From assembly GCF_002994615.1 (NCBI RefSeq), contig NZ_PVNK01000269.1:17311-81310 (forward strand): a DNA stretch of 64,000 bases, in the 5' to 3' direction. Made by a program: the position numbers and the translations under genes. The notes beneath the pieces are model-generated. The model was not told where the DNA came from. It was given only the letters and a program-made list of their open reading frames with translations, and ran no database searches. The number at the start of each line of letters is the position of its first letter. The stretch's first letter is position 1. The DNA is from Enhygromyxa salina (lineage in GTDB: Bacteria > Myxococcota_A > Polyangia > Nannocystales > Nannocystaceae). Positions 60,465-64,000 of the stretch are shown here, piece after piece.

Positions 60465-60565
60465 TAAAGAGGTTCTAGGCAAGTGGTGGCCTAACTGGCG
60501 TAGTGTGAGCTGAACCCGCCAAGGGTGAACCGAACCGCAGGCATCGAGAGGTACGGCGGCAGCGA
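60465..60565 (+). repeat. 101-bp direct repeat, copy 2 (immunity 3' end without a gene)
   Basis: Carries the last codons of an immunity gene like that at 53956 (G-K-W-W-P-N-W-R-S-V-S) and its downstream DNA, but not the rest of the gene. It marks a deleted cassette. The DNA from 60566 to 60800 has no supported gene; only the repeat copy at 60753-60793 is visible. Confidence 0.75.
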
Positions 60566-60752
60566 TGCGACCACGCCTGCCGAGCGCACATATTGCATCT
60601 TGAGTCAGGTGCTCAAGACCACCATCGTCGATGCGGGTGCTCGACAGGCGCTGACGACGAGCCTCGGCGAGCCCCTTCGACACTCGCGGCGCAGCCGTGA
60701 ATCTTGCCGAACTGACGACCACCCATGAGCGGCGCGAATCGGGTGTGTGCCG

Positions 60753-60793
60753 GATGATCCCTGCCCGAAGGTCTTGTAGCTTCACATCCCAGC
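60753..60793. repeat. 41-bp repeat downstream of immunity genes, copy 2
   Basis: Partner of 60405-60445. It ends just before the frameshifted immunity-like gene. Confidence 0.55.
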
Positions 60794-60802
60794 GGGAAAT
60801 TG

Positions 60803-61097
60803 ATGGAAACGAAATTTTCAAAATCTAGTTTTATGGGGCTGGATGACCAAGCACGAAAGGCTCTCTGCGTGGAACTCGGTGCCGCTCTGGCGAGCCGAAT
60901 GAGGCAGGCTAGTGAGTTTGGCAGTGAAGCGCGAGCATGTGTTGAAGACCTGCGGGCTCTTGGGCATGACCTCTCGTCTTCGACGAGAGCGACGAATTTC
61001 AGGCATGGTGTCCGAACTACGAGAACCCAAGCGGTCCGGGTGTCGTCGTGACGTTTTGGGCACCAGACGAGGTGACCGTAGAATGGTCCGCCCAATG
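60803..61097 (+). pseudogene. immunity-like gene with a frameshift
   Basis: From ATG 60803: M-E-T-K-F-S-K-S-S-F-M-G-L-D-D-Q-A-R-K and C-V-E-D-L-R-A-L-G-H-D. Then, in another frame, L-V-F-D-E-S-D-E-F-Q-A-W-C-P-N-Y-E-N and V-T-F-W-A-P-D-E-V-T-V-E-W, to TGA 61095-61097. Joined, they make a normal small acidic protein, so one indel near 60980 broke it. No toxin is left beside it. Confidence 0.5.
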
Positions 61098-61139
61098 AAC
61101 TGAGATTGGCGAGGTGATTCCCCACGATCCTGCGCGCAC

Positions 61140-61250
61140 CGGCACACTGTCCACATGGGATTATCGCGGTCTGCCCTCGCAGATCCTCGACGCCCGCGGC
61201 AACATCACCGAGGTTCGCACGGACGGCATCCTGGGCCAGCTCCGACACCA
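61140..61250 (+). pseudogene. RHS repeat remnant
   Basis: Encodes S-T-W-D-Y-R-G-L-P-S-Q-I-L-D-A-R-G-N-I-T-E-V-type RHS repeats (Y-D-x-x-G-x-x spacing) for about 35 codons with no start and no end. This marks the downstream border of the toxin region, 32 bp before nadC ends. Confidence 0.5.
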
Positions 61251-61281
61251 ATTACAACGACGCCGAAACCCCGCCTCTGAA

Positions 61282-62148
61282 CTACCCCACGTCGAACAGC
61301 AGCGAGAGATCGACGCTCGGCGCCGAGTGGGTCAGGGCCCCGACGCTCACCAGATCGAGCCCGATCCCCGCCAGCCGCGGCAGCCGGTCGTGGGTGATCC
61401 CACCGCTGACCTCGAGCAAGACCCGCCGCTCACCCTTGGGCCCGGCGATGCTCACGGCCTCGCGCAGGGTCTCGTCATCCATGTTGTCGAGCAGCAAGAC
61501 CTCGGCCCCGGCGGCGAGCGCCTCGCGGAGCTCGTCCAGTGTCTCGACCTCACACTCGACGCGCACGGCGTGCGAGGCGTGCTCGCGGGCGGCCGTGACG
61601 GCGGCGCGGACCGAGCCCGCGCAGCGGATGTGGTTCTCTTTGATCAGGACCCCCGCGCCGAGGTCGTTGCGGTGGTTGTGGCCCCCGCCCATCCGCACGG
61701 CGTAGCGGTCGAGGGCCCGGAGCCCGGGCATGGTCTTGCGGGTGTCGACCACGCGCAGACCCGGGCCCGCGGCGTCGACGTAGCGGCGGGTCAAGGTCGC
61801 GACGGCGCAGGCGCGCCCGAGCAAGTTCAAGGCGGTCCGCTCACCGGCCAGCAGCGCGCGCGCGCGCCCGGCGACGCGCACGAGCTCGGTCCCCGCCTCG
61901 ACCGCGCTGCCCTCGTCGCGCAAGAGCTCGACGTCGAGCTCGGGATCGATCTGCGCGAAGGTTTGGGCGACGACGGGCCCGCCGCAGAAGGTCAGCGCCT
62001 GCTTGGCGATGATGCGCCCGCGCGCCCGGGTTGGCGCCGGTACCGTCAAGCGCGAGGTCATGTCGCCGACGGCGAGATCCTCGGCGAGCGCGACCGCGAT
62101 GATGCGCTCGATCTCGCCGAGCTCCGTGAGGTCAGTTCGCCCGTTCAC
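61282..62148 (-). CDS. nadC: nicotinate-nucleotide pyrophosphorylase (carboxylating)
   Basis: A 288-residue quinolinate phosphoribosyltransferase that makes nicotinate mononucleotide in NAD synthesis. Visible: L-A-E-D-L-A-V-G-D-M-T-S, G-E-R-T-A-L-N-L-L-G-R-A-C-A-V-A-T, V-V-D-T-R-K-T-M-P-G-L-R, Y-A-V-R-M-G-G-G-H-N-H-R and L-L-L-D-N-M-D, all typical and complete. Its start overlaps the upstream phosphatase by 17 bp, so it is the third gene of an overlapping operon. nadA and nadB are not in the window. Confidence 0.95.
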   Translation of the reverse strand: MNGRTDLTELGEIERIIAVALAEDLAVGDMTSRLTVPAPTRARGRIIAKQALTFCGGPVVAQTFAQIDPELDVELLRDEGSAVEAGTELVRVAGRARALLAGERTALNLLGRACAVATLTRRYVDAAGPGLRVVDTRKTMPGLRALDRYAVRMGGGHNHRNDLGAGVLIKENHIRCAGSVRAAVTAAREHASHAVRVECEVETLDELREALAAGAEVLLLDNMDDETLREAVSIAGPKGERRVLLEVSGGITHDRLPRLAGIGLDLVSVGALTHSAPSVDLSLLFDVG

Positions 62149-62908
62149 GCGTACCCCCTGATGAAGTCGATGATGACGACGGAGCCCGCTCGGGGTCGCC
62201 GGCCGCGGCCTCGAGCAGGCCCTGCGCGTGCCACTGCTCCCACCCGATATCCCGACTCTGGGCCCAGTGCTTGAGACGAGGATCGGGGTTGATGACCCGC
62301 GGGTGGCCGACGCGCTCGAGCATCGGCAGGTCCGAGTAGCTGTCGGTGTAGAAGTAAGACTGCTCGAGCTCGATCCCGTGGTTTTCGGCGAACGCGAGCC
62401 CGGCGAGGAGCTTGCCCGGACCGAAGCAGCTCGGCGGGTGGTACCTGCCGGTCAGCTTGCCCTCGACGAGCTCGAGCTGCGTGCACACGAGGTGGGGGAC
62501 GTCGAGGATCCGCTGGAGTGGTTCGACCGAGAAGAAGGTTCCGGAGGTCAGGAGCACGAGCAGGTGACCTTGGGCGCGGTGCCACTCGACGCGCTCGCGG
62601 CCCTCGACGCAGATCATCGGCTCGATCTCGGCGTGAAACCACGCTCCGACCTCCTTGCACAGCTCGTCGACGGACTGGCCAGCGTAGCCCGACACGACCT
62701 CGGCGGTGACCGCTTCGTAGTCGAGCACGCTCATCCGGTACTTGACCAGCCACCAGACCGAGCGCAGCGCGGCGGCGACCGAGATCTTGTCGTTGCGCCA
62801 CAGATACTCGATCCACTTGCGCGCCGAGTTGCAGGCGATCAGCGTGTGGTCGACGTCGAAGAAAGCCGCGACCGCACCCGCCGAGCGCGTCTGTGCCGTA
62901 TCACTCAC
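62132..62908 (-). CDS. HAD-IB family phosphatase (SerB-like)
   Basis: A 258-residue protein from GTG 62908. Motif I is F-F-D-V-D-H-T-L, motif II L-L-T-S-G-T-F, and motif III/IV S-Y-F-Y-T-D-S-Y-S-D-L-P-M-L. The cap domain has the HAD-IB pattern (I-C-V-E-G-R-E-R-V-E-W-H-R-A-Q-G-H). Members act on phosphoserine, lyso-lipids or other small phosphoesters; the substrate cannot be told here. The start (GTGA) overlaps the stop of the CPBP gene and the end overlaps nadC. Confidence 0.88.
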   Translation of the reverse strand: MSDTAQTRSAGAVAAFFDVDHTLIACNSARKWIEYLWRNDKISVAAALRSVWWLVKYRMSVLDYEAVTAEVVSGYAGQSVDELCKEVGAWFHAEIEPMICVEGRERVEWHRAQGHLLVLLTSGTFFSVEPLQRILDVPHLVCTQLELVEGKLTGRYHPPSCFGPGKLLAGLAFAENHGIELEQSYFYTDSYSDLPMLERVGHPRVINPDPRLKHWAQSRDIGWEQWHAQGLLEAAAGDPERAPSSSSTSSGGTRERAN

Positions 62909-63768
62909 CTTGGCGGGAAGGTACTCGCGAGCAGCACGTCCATCAACAGGTTGGACGCGACGTGAAACAGGGCCGGCGCCCACAGGCTGCCGCTGCGGCG
63001 CCACAGCCACGCAAACACCAGGGCCGGAAAGAAGGTCGCGAGCCGGGCGGTGTTGGGCATGGTCACGAGGTGCCCGAGGGCGAACACGACGCTCGACAAG
63101 ACCGCGGCCCAGCCGAAGGGCACGCCGAACAGCTTCCGGGTCGGCGGCCAGCGTTGCTCCAGCGCGCTCATCAAGTAGCCGCGGTGGAACACCTCCTCGG
63201 GCAGCGCGATAGCGAACAGCCCGATCGCTACGGCCTTGACGAAGCCCAGGCCGTAGTTCTCGACCCACTCGGCCGGCACGAAGAGCCCCCGCGGCCAGAA
63301 CCCGCCAGGGTGGGTGCGGCACTGGCGACCGAGGAAGCGCACGAGGCTGCCGTCGGCCGGGGTCCAGCTCTCGACCGCCAACACGGGGGACAGCAGCGAG
63401 AAATCCCCGGGGCAGACCTTCCAGTAAAAACCCCAGGTCAGCAGCGCGAAGGCGGGGAAGATCGCCAGCGCGGCGAACAGGGCCCAGCGCCAGCCGCTGC
63501 GTTTCCACCTCGGGATCGGGACGTCGGGCCCGACCTCCCAGCGCTGGGCCAGCTCGGGCCGGTTGCGGAGCAAGTAGCCGGGCAGAAAGTAGAACCCGGC
63601 GATCAGCACGACCCCGAGGGACTCGGCGACGACCGGGGGCGCCGGGATCATCCGCAGCAGCGCGTAGCCGCCGTAGAGGCCGACGCATGCGAGCAGCGCC
63701 GTCCGAGCCAGCGAACGCGCCTCTTCCGGCGACAGCGCCGGAGGCTCAGGCTTGTCGGGCTCGGACAC
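62905..63768 (-). CDS. CPBP-family (CAAX-type) intramembrane protease
   Basis: A 287-residue membrane protein with about seven hydrophobic segments. The glutamate motif is L-P-E-E-V-F-H-R-G-Y-L (E-E-x-x-x-R), followed by F-A-L-G-H-L (motif 2 His) and F-H-V-A-S-N (motif 3). The family includes Rce1, the abortive-infection Abi proteins, and the myxosortases that process MYXO-CTERM proteins; which of these applies is not clear, though surface-protein sorting would suit the host. Start at GTG 63768, with an alternative GTG at 63822. First gene of the nadC operon. Confidence 0.85.
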   Translation of the reverse strand: MSEPDKPEPPALSPEEARSLARTALLACVGLYGGYALLRMIPAPPVVAESLGVVLIAGFYFLPGYLLRNRPELAQRWEVGPDVPIPRWKRSGWRWALFAALAIFPAFALLTWGFYWKVCPGDFSLLSPVLAVESWTPADGSLVRFLGRQCRTHPGGFWPRGLFVPAEWVENYGLGFVKAVAIGLFAIALPEEVFHRGYLMSALEQRWPPTRKLFGVPFGWAAVLSSVVFALGHLVTMPNTARLATFFPALVFAWLWRRSGSLWAPALFHVASNLLMDVLLASTFPPR

Positions 63769-63870
63769 CAACACGCGATCTACGTGAACTCGGCGCCAGG
63801 CGAAAGCCCGGCCAGCCCGCACGCGACTCCTGTGAGGAAGAGCCCCCTTCGAGGGGGTCGCGCGGGTCGA

Positions 63871-63890
63871 CTAGCAGCCCGGGCTGCTAG
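63871..63890. repeat. perfect 20-bp palindrome CTAGCAGCCCGGGCTGCTAG, second copy
   Basis: Identical to 18364-18383. Here its last TAG (bases 63889-63887 on the minus strand) is the stop of the partial gene below. Confidence 0.85.
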
Positions 63891-64000
63891 AGCAGCCTCG
63901 CGAGGCGGGAGACGCGACGGCGGAGGTTCTCGAGGCTCTCGTTGAGCAGGTCGATCTGGTCGAGGACCTCGACGTCGGTGGCCAGGGCCTCGACGTCGGC
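63887..64000 (-). CDS. C-terminal end of a coiled-coil protein, cut by the window edge
   Basis: Thirty-seven codons end in a TAG inside the palindrome: a heptad-like run (V-E-A-L-A-T-D-V-E-V-L-D-Q-I; L-N-E-S-L-E-N-L-R-R-R-V) typical of a coiled coil. The rest is outside the window. Confidence 0.55.
   Translation of the reverse strand, partial: ADVEALATDVEVLDQIDLLNESLENLRRRVSRLARLL

Overview
The window is high-GC DNA from a member of the Myxococcota, most likely the Nannocystaceae. This is inferred from the gene content, not from a marker gene. The clues are many lipoproteins with a long Asp/Glu/Ser/Thr- or Gly-Asp-rich linker after the lipobox, Cys-rich repeats of the kind common in that family (20926-22407, 31731-32612, 33605-34120), eukaryote-like proteins, and many genes with a -10 box only 6-10 bp before the start codon. 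I saw no rRNA, tRNA or CRISPR array.

Layout. 1-25 kb is mostly ordinary chromosome: DNA repair (ogt and a decayed Ada domain), a CapA-like lipoprotein, a radical SAM/SPASM enzyme convergent with a small zinc-ribbon lipoprotein, Uma2, tRNA dihydrouridine synthase, MscS, a topoisomerase III-RecQ fusion, a GDAP1-like tail-anchored GST, a glutaredoxin-HesB-rhodanese fusion, a GMC oxidoreductase broken by one in-frame TAA, methionine aminopeptidase, RNase HI and several lipoproteins. 25-29.7 kb holds a compact transcription unit with a strong promoter and terminator, then a 1251-residue metallophosphoesterase-NACHT protein that resembles antiphage STAND NTPases. 29.7-34.7 kb is a patchwork of small lipoproteins, orphan gene ends and an IS66 TnpA fragment.

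34.9-45.7 kb is an accessory island: a peptidoglycan-binding/TIM-barrel protein on the plus strand, then a minus-strand series of a phage tail-collar protein, a nitrilase-fold protein, an FkbM methyltransferase, a triple glycosyltransferase, a 963-residue protein and two 205-residue paralogues. 45.7-47.1 kb is decayed sequence. 47.2-53 kb returns to chromosome, with an operon of a TXNDC12-like thioredoxin lipoprotein, an S55 (SpoIVB-type) peptidase, a propeller protein and a SUI1 factor.

53-61.3 kb is a polymorphic-toxin graveyard. It has two RHS copies sharing a 1416-bp gap-free repeat but with different tips, three to four immunity candidates, a Tc-toxin B remnant, IS66 fragments fused to RHS, and two 166-bp MITEs with perfect 26-bp ends. 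The MITEs are inserted so that net 54 codons are added. 61.3-63.8 kb is a three-gene overlapping operon (CPBP protease, HAD phosphatase, nadC). A 20-bp palindrome matching the MITE ends occurs at 18364 and 63871, where it provides the stop codons of the neighbouring genes.
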